DNA of 64,000 bases from Marinobacter segnicrescens. GTDB lineage: Bacteria; Pseudomonadota; Gammaproteobacteria; Pseudomonadales; Oleiphilaceae. A program made the translations under genes and the position numbers. Below the pieces are notes generated by a model that was not told the origin of the DNA, did not search any database, and was given only the letters and a program-made list of their open reading frames with translations. How positions within the stretch are numbered: position 1 is the first letter of the stretch; each line of letters opens with the position of its first letter. Below are positions 8,548-17,413 of the stretch, in pieces. Where the stretch lies: contig NZ_FOHZ01000006.1 in assembly GCF_900111555.1 (NCBI RefSeq), positions 1-64,000 of the forward strand, given 5' to 3'.

Positions 8548-8576
8548 CTGTGATTCATTACCCGGGTGGCTATAAT
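8548..8576 (+). promoter_or_regulatory. Putative promoter upstream of the APP1-type phosphatase gene
   Basis: A perfect -10 hexamer TATAAT (8571-8576) is preceded at 17 bases by a weak -35, CTGTGA. It lies 64 bases before the ATG at 8640. Confidence 0.5.
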
Positions 8577-8639
8577 GCCCGAAAAACCTTCCTGGCCGGT
8601 CGCGATACCCGGCCAGGTGCGCCTGGCATGGAGAGCTGA

Positions 8640-9755
8640 ATGCCCGTTCGACAACGTTTCCGCCATTTCCTGGTGTCCCTGCGCAGGGGGCTCCATGTGC
8701 TGGCGGCACCGGTCAAGGGCGACAATGGCCGGGGCGGGCTGTTCATCCAGGCCTATCGTGGCTACGGCTCGAGTGATCGGGTCTTCCTGATGGGCCGGGT
8801 GTTCCGGCAGCCGGGGTTTGGTGCGACGTTGCGGGAAGAGTGGCTACGTCGCGACCTGCTGGACCTGCTCAGGCGCCTGCTGCGTAAACCCATCGCCGGG
8901 GCCCGGGTACGTGTCCGGTACAAGGGCACGACAGCCGTGGTAGAGACCGACCGTCATGGCTTTTTCCGGGTCGATATGAACCTGGGCGAGATGCCTTCCG
9001 ATGTGACCTGGCATGCCGTGGAGCTTTCCCTCGATTACCCGACGGATGAGCGGGCCACCACAACTGGCGAGTTTTTTACCCCAACCCGTGGAGCCAGTTA
9101 CGGTGTGATCAGTGATATCGACGACACCGTGGTCTACACCGGTGTGGCCAATACCCTCAAGATGATGTGGCGGCTGTTTGCCCAGGGAGCAGACAGCCGG
9201 GTGATCTTTCCTGGCGTGCCGGCCCTGTACCAGGGCTTCCATGACGGCCCCGGCGGCAATGCGGGAAACCCCCTGGTCTACGTGTCCCGTGGGCCATGGA
9301 GTATCTATCAGGTGCTGGTGGAGATGTTCAGAATGCACCGCATCCCCAATGGCCCCATCCTGATTCTGAGGGAGTGGGGTATGAAGCGGGGAAGCCTGCT
9401 TCCCCGGCGCGCCCGGGACCATAAGCTGGACGCCATTCGCCACGTGATGGGCCTTTACCAGGACCTGAAATTTGTCCTGGTTGGCGACTCAGGCCAACAC
9501 GACCCGGAAATCTATACCCGGATTCTGCGGGCACATCCTGACCGCATCCTGGCGATCTATATCCGGGATGTCAGTGCTGACCCCCAGCGTTCCGAGGCTA
9601 TCGCCAGACTGGCAGAGGAAGCCCGTGAGGCGGGCTGCGAGCTTGTGCTCAGCGATGACAACCAGGTACTGGCTAAACATGCCGTGGCGCAGGGGCTGAT
9701 TGCACCAGGGGTAGTAGACGCCGTGCGTCGTAGCGAGGCCGACAGTCGCTCATGA
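8640..9755 (+). CDS. APP1-family phosphatidate phosphatase (DUF2183)
   Basis: The 371-residue protein has the HAD-type catalytic motif D159-x-D161-x-T163 (SDIDDTVVYTG), with LVYVSRGPW and KFVLVGDSGQHDPEIY further on, all hallmarks of the APP1/DUF2183 catalytic domain. In yeast, App1 removes phosphate from phosphatidate and diacylglycerol pyrophosphate. Bacterial relatives are less well studied. The N-terminal 150 residues form a beta-rich region. No signal peptide is clear, so a cytoplasmic or membrane-peripheral location is inferred. The stop abuts the convergent DUF2897 gene. Confidence 0.88.
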   Translation: MPVRQRFRHFLVSLRRGLHVLAAPVKGDNGRGGLFIQAYRGYGSSDRVFLMGRVFRQPGFGATLREEWLRRDLLDLLRRLLRKPIAGARVRVRYKGTTAVVETDRHGFFRVDMNLGEMPSDVTWHAVELSLDYPTDERATTTGEFFTPTRGASYGVISDIDDTVVYTGVANTLKMMWRLFAQGADSRVIFPGVPALYQGFHDGPGGNAGNPLVYVSRGPWSIYQVLVEMFRMHRIPNGPILILREWGMKRGSLLPRRARDHKLDAIRHVMGLYQDLKFVLVGDSGQHDPEIYTRILRAHPDRILAIYIRDVSADPQRSEAIARLAEEAREAGCELVLSDDNQVLAKHAVAQGLIAPGVVDAVRRSEADSRS

Positions 9756-9935
9756 TCACCAGTTATCCTTTTCCTTTTCTTTTTTCTCCTGTGCCTCCAC
9801 TTCTTCCTTGCGCTTCTTGATACGTGCCATTTTCTCTTTCGAGATGGGCATGTTGGCAGAATCCTTGAGCATCAGCAGGCTGCCCACTACCAGGGCGATA
9901 GCCAGCAGGAGGAATACCCACCCAATCATAGGCAT
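9756..9935 (-). CDS. DUF2897 family small membrane protein
   Basis: A 59-codon gene on the minus strand begins MPMIGWVFLLLAIALVVGSLL. One transmembrane helix spans residues 4-22. It is followed by the conserved LKDSANMPISKEKMARIKKRK segment and a highly charged Lys/Glu tail. This layout matches DUF2897, whose function is unknown. A GGAAGT sequence lies upstream. Its stop codon touches the last base of the convergent phosphatase gene. Confidence 0.85.
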   Translation of the reverse strand: MPMIGWVFLLLAIALVVGSLLMLKDSANMPISKEKMARIKKRKEEVEAQEKKEKEKDNW

Positions 9936-10070
9936 AGCGTGACTTCCTGATCCGTGACTGTGTTTCTATAGTGAACCAGGTTGCGGCTGTGCGCCAGTTC
10001 GTCGTCAGTTGCCATCCGCACTCCGGGGTTAATCCTGTGCTACATTTCTCGTTCTGCTGATGAGGAACCT

Positions 10071-10967
10071 ATGGAACAAGACGTGCGCGAGACTGGCAAG
10101 GGGATAACCTTTGGATTGTCGGCCTATTGCCTGTGGGGGAGCTTTCCCCTCTACTTCGCCCTTTTTGAGGGCATACCCGCCTTTGAAGTGCTGATCCACC
10201 GGGTAATCTGGTCCTGTGTATTCCTGGTGTTCGTGATTTCACTGTTGCGACGCTGGCCGCCGGTCAAGGCTGCCCTGGTGCGCCCGAAAGAACTGGGCTA
10301 TGTGCTGGCTTGTGCGATCTTTATCGCTATCAACTGGGGCGTATACATCTACGCGGTGGAAACCCGCCATGTGCTTCAGGCCAGCCTGGGTTATTTCCTC
10401 ACGCCCCTGGTGAACGTGGCCATGGGGCTGATCGTGCTGCGGGAGACTATTACGCGAATGCAGGCAGTGGCGGTGGTGATCGCAACCATGGCCATCCTGT
10501 TCCAGCTGTTCCTGCTTGGCTTTGTGCCCTGGATTACCCTGGTACTGGCTTTCAGCTTCGGCAGTTACGGGTTGTTCCGCAAAAAGGTGGTACTGGATGG
10601 CCTGTCCGGGCTGTTCGTGGAAACCCTGTTGTTGCTTCCGCTGGGGCTGCTGGCGTTGGCGTTCCTGGCGCAGAGCGGGGCGTCTCATTTCACCGACAGC
10701 CCTGGTACCGCGTTATTATTACTTTCCAGCGGAGCGGTAACGGCCATTCCCCTGCTGTTCTTTGCCGGAGCCACGCGCCGTCTGCGGCTGGCGACGGTAG
10801 GCCTGCTGATGTACATCACACCGTCCATCCAGTTCCTGCTGGCACTGTTCGTGTTTGATGAACCCCTGAGCCCGGGCAAGCTGTTCAGCTTCGTGATGAT
10901 CTGGGTGGCACTGGCAATCTATTCGGGCTCTGCCTGGTTTGGCCGGGAGCGGGCGGCGACCACCTGA
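10071..10967 (+). CDS. rarD: RarD protein, EamA-family transporter
   Basis: This 298-residue membrane protein has about ten transmembrane segments. It starts MEQDVRETGKGITFGLSAYCLWG, and the early GSFPLYF...VLIHRVIWS sequence is typical of RarD, the chloramphenicol-sensitivity subfamily of EamA/DMT transporters. The substrate of RarD is not established. The start at 10071 was preferred over an upstream in-frame codon because TGAGGA precedes it and the N-terminus matches the family. It is convergent with the sulfate ABC operon. Confidence 0.9.
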   Translation: MEQDVRETGKGITFGLSAYCLWGSFPLYFALFEGIPAFEVLIHRVIWSCVFLVFVISLLRRWPPVKAALVRPKELGYVLACAIFIAINWGVYIYAVETRHVLQASLGYFLTPLVNVAMGLIVLRETITRMQAVAVVIATMAILFQLFLLGFVPWITLVLAFSFGSYGLFRKKVVLDGLSGLFVETLLLLPLGLLALAFLAQSGASHFTDSPGTALLLLSSGAVTAIPLLFFAGATRRLRLATVGLLMYITPSIQFLLALFVFDEPLSPGKLFSFVMIWVALAIYSGSAWFGRERAATT

Positions 10968-10996
10968 GCGGTGGAGTTTCCCGCTCGGTGATCACG

Positions 10997-12088
10997 TCAT
11001 GGCCAGGTGACCGGCTGGGGCCGGTTGTCGCCGTTACGGAACAGGTGACCGATTTCCGGTGAGACGAAGCAGCGGTCTCCCCGCTGCGGTTGCCAGCGGC
11101 TAAACTCACTGTGGGAGACGCCTACCTCCCAGATATCGTCGCAGTCCCAGCCGTCCGGTCTCAGTTCGACCCGCACTTCTGCACCAATCAGGTTGATCGC
11201 TTCGATGGTAAAGGGCAGGCAGGCGCGACTGTCCGGTTCGACGGACAGGTGCACCTCATGGGGGCGAAGATAGAGTTGGGCGTCACCAGAGGTCGACACG
11301 CCCGGTAGTGACACGCGGGCATTTCCTTGCTGCAGCCAGCCATCGCTCACCGTGCCCGAGATGATGTTGACGTGACCCAGGAAGTCGAAAACAAAGCGAC
11401 TGGTGGGGTTGGCGTAGAGCCGGGTAGGGCTGTCCACCTGTTCTACCTGGCCCTGGCTCATGACCACTACCTGGTCCGATAACTCCAGGGCCTCTTCCTG
11501 GTCGTGGGTGACGAACACGCTGGTAAAGTGGAATTCGTCATGGAGTCCCCGTAACCAGCGGCGCAAGTCCTTTCGCACCCGGGCATCGAGTGCGCCAAAC
11601 GGCTCATCCAGTAACAGTATATCCGGGCGGGTGGCCAGGGCGCGGGCCAGGGCTACCCGTTGTTTCTGGCCCCCGGAGAGCTGGGCCGGGTAGCGGTTGG
11701 CCAGTTCCGGCAGCTGGATCATCTCCAGCAGCCGGTTAACGGTTTTGCGAATTTCCGTTTTCGGAGGACGCTGATTCCTTGGCAGAGACTCCAGGCCGAA
11801 GGCGACGTTCTGGGCTACCGTCATGTGGCGGAACAGGGCGTAGTGCTGGAATACAAAGCCGACGTTGCGTTGCTTCACCGGCAGGCGGCTGATGTCCCGG
11901 TCACCAAAGAGGATGCGGCCGTCAGAGGCGTTTTCCAGCCCCGCAATAATACGCAGCAAGGTGGTTTTGCCGGAACCGGATGGGCCCAGCAGAGCGGTCA
12001 GCTTGCCATCCGGGATGTCCAGGGAAATATCCCGCAGGGCCTGGAAACTGCCAAAGGTCTTGTTCAGGTGCTCGATCTTGATACTCAT
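10997..12088 (-). CDS. cysA: Sulfate/thiosulfate ABC transporter ATP-binding protein CysA
   Basis: The 363-residue ATPase energises sulfate import at the cytoplasmic face. Walker A GPSGSGKTT is at residues 35-43, the Q-loop at Q81, the signature LSGGQ at 137-141 and Walker B LLLDEP at 158-163, followed by the D-loop and a C-terminal TOBE-like domain. It is the last gene of the sbp-cysT-cysW-cysA operon. Its ATG overlaps the end of cysW by four bases (ATGA), which suggests translational coupling. Confidence 0.95.
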   Translation of the reverse strand: MSIKIEHLNKTFGSFQALRDISLDIPDGKLTALLGPSGSGKTTLLRIIAGLENASDGRILFGDRDISRLPVKQRNVGFVFQHYALFRHMTVAQNVAFGLESLPRNQRPPKTEIRKTVNRLLEMIQLPELANRYPAQLSGGQKQRVALARALATRPDILLLDEPFGALDARVRKDLRRWLRGLHDEFHFTSVFVTHDQEEALELSDQVVVMSQGQVEQVDSPTRLYANPTSRFVFDFLGHVNIISGTVSDGWLQQGNARVSLPGVSTSGDAQLYLRPHEVHLSVEPDSRACLPFTIEAINLIGAEVRVELRPDGWDCDDIWEVGVSHSEFSRWQPQRGDRCFVSPEIGHLFRNGDNRPQPVTWP

Positions 12089-12948
12089 TGGGGGTTCCTG
12101 TCTGCGGGTTCACGGGCCAGCAGCCGGGCCTGGCGCCATTCGGCCACGCCCTTGATCGCCAGGGTCAGAATGGCGATAGCAGCGAGCAGGGAGGCGGCAG
12201 CGAACGCGCCCGCAATGTTGTAGTCCTGATAAAGCAGTTCAACATGAAGCGGTAAGGTGTTGGTTTGGCCTCGAATATTGCCGCTCACTACTGAAACAGC
12301 GCCAAACTCACCAACGGCCCTGGCGTTGGTCAGAACCACACCGTAGATCAGCGCCCATTTGATGTTGGGCAGGGTTACCCGGCGGAACAGGCGCCAGCCC
12401 GATGCTCCCAACGTTACGGCGGCTTCTTCTTCCTCGGTACCCTGTTGCTGCATCAGCGGTATCAGTTCCCGGGCGACAAAGGGGCATGTCACGAAAATGG
12501 TGACCATGACAATGCCGGGCCAGGAAAACATCAGCTGCACGTCATAGTCGGCCAGCCAGCTACCGAGCCACCCATTGCGCCCATAAAGCAGCAGGTAGAG
12601 CAGGCCGGCAACCACCGGCGAAACAGCAAAGGGTACGTCAATCAGGGTGACCAGCAGTTTCCGGCCTGGGAACCGGAAGCGGGTCACCAGCCATGCCAGT
12701 GCGGTACCGAACACCAGGTTGAGCGGCACCGTCAGCAGGGCGACGAACAGCGTCAGCCCGATCGCATGCAGGGTATACCGGTCGCCAATATTACTCACTA
12801 ATGCACCCCAGCCGGCGCTGAAAGCCTGGGTGAAAATCAGCACCAGCGGAATGGCCAGCAGCAGCGCGGACAGAGCCACGGCAGCAAGGATCAGCGTGCG
12901 TCTGAGCCAGGGCTGGTCGCCGACCCGGTGATGGGACTGGTATTTCAT
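12085..12948 (-). CDS. cysW: Sulfate/thiosulfate ABC transporter permease CysW
   Basis: The 287-residue inner-membrane permease has six hydrophobic segments. The EAA loop near residue 195 reads EEEEAAVTLGASGWRLFRRVTLP, the site that contacts CysA. GEFGAVSVVSGNIRGQTNTLPL near 225-246 is characteristic of CysW. The start at 12948 (MKYQSHHRVGDQPW) lies 4 bases after the cysT stop. An alternative ATG at 12963 would overlap cysT. Confidence 0.94.
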   Translation of the reverse strand: MKYQSHHRVGDQPWLRRTLILAAVALSALLLAIPLVLIFTQAFSAGWGALVSNIGDRYTLHAIGLTLFVALLTVPLNLVFGTALAWLVTRFRFPGRKLLVTLIDVPFAVSPVVAGLLYLLLYGRNGWLGSWLADYDVQLMFSWPGIVMVTIFVTCPFVARELIPLMQQQGTEEEEAAVTLGASGWRLFRRVTLPNIKWALIYGVVLTNARAVGEFGAVSVVSGNIRGQTNTLPLHVELLYQDYNIAGAFAAASLLAAIAILTLAIKGVAEWRQARLLAREPADRNPQ

Positions 12949-12952
12949 GGCC

Positions 12953-13801
12953 TTACTTCCCATGCAGGCGGCGCAGGTAGCGCCCCTGCCAAAGGTTGAT
13001 GGCAAACAGCAACACCAGTGACACCAGCAAGACTACCGATGCGATCGCGCTGGCGGCGGCATGGTCGAATTCCTGCAGGCGCACGAACAGCATCAGGCTG
13101 GTGACCTCGGTTTCATAGGGGGTGTTGCCCGCAATAAAGATGACCGCCCCGAACTCACCAAGACTGCGGGTGAAAGACAAGGCGATACCGGTCAACAAGG
13201 CCGGCCACAGCGACGGAAAGATCACCTTGCGGAACACCCGCCCGTCGCTGGCTCCCAGCGTAATGGCCGCCTCCTCGTCTTCCGGCGGCAGCTCTTCCAG
13301 TACCGGCTGCACGGTGCGGACCACGAAGGGGATGCTAGTGAAGGCCATGGCAATGATGATCCCCACGGGGGTATAGGCAACGCTGATGCCAATGGTTTCC
13401 AGCCACTGGCCATACCAGCCTGAAGTGGAGAACAGGGTGGCCAGGGTAATACCGGCCACGGCAGTCGGCAGGGCGAACGGGAGGTCGACCATAGCGTCGA
13501 TCAGGCGTTTACCCGGGAACTCATAGCGGACCAGTACCCAAGCCAGCAACAAGCCGAAGGCGCCGTTGAACAGCGAAGCGAGGAAGGCCGTCCACAGGGT
13601 GACCTTATAGGATTCCACTACCCGCGGATCGCTGACGACGAACCAGAACTGGCTCCAGGTCATGCCGGCGGTCTCGGCTACCAGGCCGGTCAGGGGCAGC
13701 AGCAGAACCAGGCTGATAAACAGCAAGGAAACCCCCAGGCTCAATCCAAAGCCCGGGAGTACCCGCTTCGAGCGGGGTTTTAATGGTGAAGCGTGGGCCA
13801 C
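12953..13801 (-). CDS. cysT: Sulfate/thiosulfate ABC transporter permease CysT (CysU)
   Basis: The 282-residue permease pairs with CysW to form the sulfate channel. It has six transmembrane segments and an EAA loop (EDEEAAITLGASDGRVFRKV) near residues 175-195. GEFGAVIFIAGNTPYETEV near 215-233 is diagnostic of CysT. It is the second gene of the operon, 9 bases after the binding-protein gene. Confidence 0.94.
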   Translation of the reverse strand: MAHASPLKPRSKRVLPGFGLSLGVSLLFISLVLLLPLTGLVAETAGMTWSQFWFVVSDPRVVESYKVTLWTAFLASLFNGAFGLLLAWVLVRYEFPGKRLIDAMVDLPFALPTAVAGITLATLFSTSGWYGQWLETIGISVAYTPVGIIIAMAFTSIPFVVRTVQPVLEELPPEDEEAAITLGASDGRVFRKVIFPSLWPALLTGIALSFTRSLGEFGAVIFIAGNTPYETEVTSLMLFVRLQEFDHAAASAIASVVLLVSLVLLFAINLWQGRYLRRLHGK

Positions 13802-13810
13802 CAGTTGTTC

Positions 13811-14812
13811 CTAGCGGCGACGCTGCAGTTGGTCGAGTTTGCCGCCGCTGGCGAAGTGGGTCTGCATGGCGTCTTCCCAACTGCCGGCGATTTGATCGAT
13901 GGGCAGCAATTTGACGTCCGGGAAGCGATCGGAGAACTCGGCTTTCACCGCGTCGTGGTGGACCCGGTAATTGAAGCCGGCCAGCAACCGTTGCGCTTCT
14001 TCGCTGTACAGGTGCTCCAGGTAGGCCTTGGCGAGCTCCTCGGTATCGTTCTGTTCGATGTATTCATCGATCCAGGTGACCGGAAACTCGGCCAGGAAAC
14101 TCACCTTCGGGGTAACAACCTGGTATTCGCCGGGATAACGGTCAGCAATGTTCAGCACTTCCGACTCGAAAGTGAGCAGGGCATCCCCGATACCACGTTC
14201 GATAAAGGTAGTGGTGGCACCCCGGCCGCCGCTGTCGAAGACCTTCACCTGGCCCAGCAAGTCGGCCACGAACTGATCGATCCGTTCCTGGTCATCGCCG
14301 AAGGTTTCCTGGGCATAGCCGAGAGCCGCCAGGTAGGTGTAGCGGGCGTTGCCTGACGTTTTCGGATTCGGCATCACCAGTTCGACGCCATCCTTCACCA
14401 GGTCATCCCAATTCTGGATGTTCTTCGGGTTATCCTTGCGAACCAGGAAGGCCATGGTGGAGTAGTAGGGGGAGCTGTTGTTGGGCAAGCGGTCAGCCCA
14501 GTTCTCAGGAACCAGGTTGCCCCGCTCATGGAGGATGTTGATGTCGGTCACCTGGTTAAAGGTGGCCACGTCCGCCTTCAGACCCTGGATAATGGCCTGC
14601 GCCTGCTTGGAGGAGCCGGCGTGGGACTGGTCAATGGTGACGGTGTTGCCGGTTTTTTCCTGCCAGTATTCCTGGAACTGCTCGTTGTAGGCGGCGAACA
14701 GCTCCCGGGCGATGTCGTAGGAGGTATTGAGTAGTTGCTGTTCGGCGGCAACCGCTCCCTGTGTGCTGGCAAGGCTGGCGCCAATAACAAGACCCTTCAG
14801 CCAGTTTTTCAT
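13811..14812 (-). CDS. sbp: Periplasmic sulfate-binding protein
   Basis: The 333-residue protein binds sulfate or thiosulfate in the periplasm and delivers it to CysTW. A signal peptide (residues 1-23, ending AVAAEQ) is followed by LLNTSYDIARELFAAYN and the binding segments QSHAGSSKQAQAIIQGLKAD and PNPKTSGNARYTYL, all characteristic of Sbp/CysP. It is the first gene of the operon, and an AT-rich regulatory region lies upstream. Sbp and CysP cannot be told apart from this sequence alone. Confidence 0.93.
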   Translation of the reverse strand: MKNWLKGLVIGASLASTQGAVAAEQQLLNTSYDIARELFAAYNEQFQEYWQEKTGNTVTIDQSHAGSSKQAQAIIQGLKADVATFNQVTDINILHERGNLVPENWADRLPNNSSPYYSTMAFLVRKDNPKNIQNWDDLVKDGVELVMPNPKTSGNARYTYLAALGYAQETFGDDQERIDQFVADLLGQVKVFDSGGRGATTTFIERGIGDALLTFESEVLNIADRYPGEYQVVTPKVSFLAEFPVTWIDEYIEQNDTEELAKAYLEHLYSEEAQRLLAGFNYRVHHDAVKAEFSDRFPDVKLLPIDQIAGSWEDAMQTHFASGGKLDQLQRRR

Positions 14813-14921
14813 GGTGTTCCTCCCGGATCAGGTGATGAAGTCCGGGGAATGTAACAAATGGTGTTAAAAACCTAAAAGTCTAAAAAATAATAGTTATATC
14901 GCTTTAAGGAATATATTGTCG
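14813..14921 (-). promoter_or_regulatory. AT-rich upstream region of the sulfate operon, likely CysB-controlled
   Basis: The 109 bases before sbp are AT-rich compared with the surroundings, mainly between 14860 and 14920, with runs such as ATAACTATTATTTTTTAG on the minus strand. CysB-activated promoters are usually AT-rich with ill-defined sites, and cysB is encoded at 52.5 kb. The role of CysB here is inferred from family knowledge; no exact site was identified. Confidence 0.4.
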
Positions 14922-15563
14922 TCAGCCTGGATCGTGCAGGAGTGCCATTGTACAAAGCCGCTCCATCTCTGCCGCCCAGGCCTGGCGGGATTCGTCGTCC
15001 AGCTCGACCTGCAGGGCATAGCGGCGGCCCCCCCAGACAGACAGGTGCAGGGCTTCAAGGGTAGCGTCCGAGGGCCGGGGGGAGAGGTCAGGGCACGCGT
15101 CGACCACCCGGTGCCAGACGGCAAGCAGTTCGTTGTAGGCCCGCTGCTGAAGCCGGGTGTCTGCCACTTTGGGTTCGAGCTGCATCATTTCTGGTGAGAA
15201 CCAGGTACTTTTGTCACCCGCCAGTCCGGCCAGGTGCTGAACCAACAGCTGGATGCGCTGTTGCCAGTCCAGGTCTGCAGGAGCAACGATCTGTTCATCG
15301 ATCCGCCGGATCATCTGTTCGATGCAGTGGCGAACGTAGCCGGAATGCAGTGCTTCCTTATTGGGGAAATAGTCGTAAAGGGTGCCGATGGCAATGCCGG
15401 TTTCCAGGGCAACCTTGCGGGTAGTCAACTGCTCCCAGCCCTCCTGTTGCCAAATCCGAACATAGGCATCGTAGATGGCCTGTACAGTGAACCGGGCACG
15501 GGCCTGTCGGGGCCGCTTGAGGGGCCTGGTGCGCGGGTTTTCAGTGGAGCTGGGTCTGCTCAT
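14922..15563 (-). CDS. TetR family transcriptional regulator
   Basis: The 213-residue protein has a basic N-terminus and a TetR DNA-binding domain at about 25-72 (FTVQAIYDAYVRIW, then TTRKVALETGIAIGTLYDYFPNKEAL). The C-terminal ligand-binding domain is not diagnostic. It is divergent from a DUF2855 gene with 131 bases between, so it probably controls that gene and itself. The inducer is unknown. Confidence 0.9.
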   Translation of the reverse strand: MSRPSSTENPRTRPLKRPRQARARFTVQAIYDAYVRIWQQEGWEQLTTRKVALETGIAIGTLYDYFPNKEALHSGYVRHCIEQMIRRIDEQIVAPADLDWQQRIQLLVQHLAGLAGDKSTWFSPEMMQLEPKVADTRLQQRAYNELLAVWHRVVDACPDLSPRPSDATLEALHLSVWGGRRYALQVELDDESRQAWAAEMERLCTMALLHDPG

Positions 15564-15626
15564 CCGGTTTCCGAACCACGGTGTATCTGGTGCTCGTTAG
15601 AATGGTGTTACGGGCAGTATCCCATA

Positions 15627-15647
15627 TTCCGGAGTTTCCGTCCGGAA
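15627..15647. promoter_or_regulatory. Candidate TetR operator in the divergent TetR/DUF2855 region
   Basis: TTCCGG (15627-15632) and CCGGAA (15642-15647) form an inverted repeat with a 9-base spacer, in the 131-base region between the two start codons. Dyad sites of this kind are typical for TetR dimers. Nothing directly links this dyad to the regulator. Confidence 0.35.
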
Positions 15648-15694
15648 CCTGGCACCCTGCCGAGACGTGCTCCATGAGGAAACAGAGGAACTGA

Positions 15695-16801
15695 ATGATG
15701 ACCGAGATCACCCGACTGCTGACGAATCAGGACAAGCTTGCCGAGTCCCGGCTGGAAACCACCGATTCGGGCCCCCTGGCTGACGGTCAGGCACGCATGC
15801 GCATCCACCGTGTGGCCCTCACCGCCAACAATATTACCTACGCTGCCTTCGGTCACACGCCCCACCTTCGTTACTGGGACTTTTTTCCGGTGGCCGACCA
15901 GGGCTGGGGCCAGATGCCGGCCTGGGGATTTGCGGAGGTAGAAGAAACCACGGTGGAGGGCATTGAGCCCGGCGAGCGCTTCTATGGCTTCTGGCCGTTG
16001 GCGACTCACCTGATCGTGGAACCGGTTCGGATCAGCGAGCGGGGCTTTTATGACGGTGCCAGTCACCGGCTCGAACTGGTATCCGCCTACAATCAGTACC
16101 AACGTATCAGCACCGATGCCGCCTACCGCCCGGAGAGCGAAAATTACCAGATGTTGCTGCGCCCGCTGTTCATTACCTCGTTCATGCTGGCGGACTTCCT
16201 GGAAGATAACGCCTTCTTCGGGGCGAAGCGGATTCTGGTTTCGAGCGCGTCCAGCAAGACCGCCTATGGCACGGTTTTCTGTCTGCAAGACCGTAACGAC
16301 CTGGAGGTTATCGGCCTGACCTCCTCAGCCAATACCGGTTTCGTCGAGGGGCTTGGCTGCTACGATCGAGTCGTCAATTACAACGACATCAAAGCCCTGG
16401 ATCCGGGCGTGCCGACGCTTTACGTGGACTTTTCCGGTAACGATGCAGTGCGTGAGACGATTTACCGGCACATGGCCGACCGCCTGGTGCATAACTGCTA
16501 TGCCGGCTCTGCCCATAACCACGAGCATATCAGTGAGACAGAGTGGACCCTGCCGGGGCCAGCACCGAAGCGTTACTTTGCACCAGACCAGATTCGCAAG
16601 CGCAACGCTGATTGGGGTCCTGCGGAGGTAACCCGTCGGTTCAACCAGGCCCAGCTGGCCTTTATCGAGCGGGTGCAACAGCCGGACTCACCCTGGATTC
16701 ACGTGCAGGAGCACAATGGACTCACGTCGGCCCAGTCCCTGATCCGCTCATTGGTGAACGGCGACGTTGACCCGGCCGACGGTCATGTGGTGAAACTCTG
16801 A
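15695..16801 (+). CDS. DUF2855 family protein
   Basis: This 368-residue protein matches DUF2855 in length and in segments such as LTANNITYAAFG, FGAKRILVSSASSKTAYG and VVNYNDIKALDPGVPTLYVDFSGN. The arrangement resembles a medium-chain reductase (MDR) fold with a nucleotide-binding half (residues 170-270), but the usual GxGxxG is replaced by SSASSKTAYG. Activity is unknown. It probably lies under the control of the divergent TetR gene. Confidence 0.78.
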   Translation: MMTEITRLLTNQDKLAESRLETTDSGPLADGQARMRIHRVALTANNITYAAFGHTPHLRYWDFFPVADQGWGQMPAWGFAEVEETTVEGIEPGERFYGFWPLATHLIVEPVRISERGFYDGASHRLELVSAYNQYQRISTDAAYRPESENYQMLLRPLFITSFMLADFLEDNAFFGAKRILVSSASSKTAYGTVFCLQDRNDLEVIGLTSSANTGFVEGLGCYDRVVNYNDIKALDPGVPTLYVDFSGNDAVRETIYRHMADRLVHNCYAGSAHNHEHISETEWTLPGPAPKRYFAPDQIRKRNADWGPAEVTRRFNQAQLAFIERVQQPDSPWIHVQEHNGLTSAQSLIRSLVNGDVDPADGHVVKL

Positions 16802-16808
16802 GCTCGGG

Positions 16809-16850
16809 CCCCCTCTGGCGGGTTTGCGGCAGCAAACCCGCCAGAGGGGG
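16809..16850. terminator. Perfect 19-base-pair hairpin between convergent genes
   Basis: Two 19-base arms (16809-16827 and 16832-16850) are exact inverted copies with a GGCA loop. It lies between the convergent ends of the DUF2855 and host-attachment genes. It lacks a T-tract, yet the stem is unusually long and GC-rich, so it could serve as a bidirectional terminator. Confidence 0.75.
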
Positions 16851-16857
16851 CACTTGC

Positions 16858-17283
16858 CTAGCTGTAGATGTTCTGGTGGATGGTGCTTTCGTCCTCCGCT
16901 ACCAGGTTCTTGTCCACGCTCTGGATCACGGCCTTCTCCAGGGGGCCGTTGAGCTTCTGGCGGATCATGCCCAGGAAGCGGGGCGGCGCCACCAGAATCA
17001 GGCTTTCAAACTTGCCTTCCTGTCTGGCCCTGTCAAGGGTCTGGACAATTTCGCCGGCAAACAGCATTTCCTCATGCTCGGTGGCGCTCGCTTCCTGCAT
17101 GGCGTGGCCCTGGCCGCGACTCTCCCGGGAGCGACCCGGCTGGTCCGTCACCAGTTCGCTTTCCTTTAGCCGGCCCTCCGGGTGCTCCAGGCGCTTCACT
17201 TCGGTTGGCATGGCGGTGCGTGCGGTGGTGGCCAGAATCCGGGCATTGGCACTGTCGGCGACCAGAATCCAGATCTTTTCCAT
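16858..17283 (-). CDS. Host attachment protein family (PF10116-like)
   Basis: The 141-residue protein starts MEKIWILVADSANARILATT, the typical N-terminus of the host-attachment family. A hydrophilic middle (SRESRGQGHAMQEASATEHEE) and a C-terminal LILVAPPRFLGMIRQKL segment follow. Agrobacterium AtsE-type relatives were named for attachment to plants, but the molecular function is not settled. The fold resembles eRF1 domain 2. The start at 17283 was preferred over an ATG at 17316 because it gives the family N-terminus. Confidence 0.85.
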   Translation of the reverse strand: MEKIWILVADSANARILATTARTAMPTEVKRLEHPEGRLKESELVTDQPGRSRESRGQGHAMQEASATEHEEMLFAGEIVQTLDRARQEGKFESLILVAPPRFLGMIRQKLNGPLEKAVIQSVDKNLVAEDESTIHQNIYS

Positions 17284-17413
17284 GGTGTCCTCCAGATCAT
17301 AGGGGGTGGCAATCACTGAACCTTTCCATCCTGAGTATGGATGATCCCAGCGATTTTTGTGGGGCTACATACGAACATTAATGCCGTTTTCCGATTTTCA
17401 AGGACAGGGCAGG

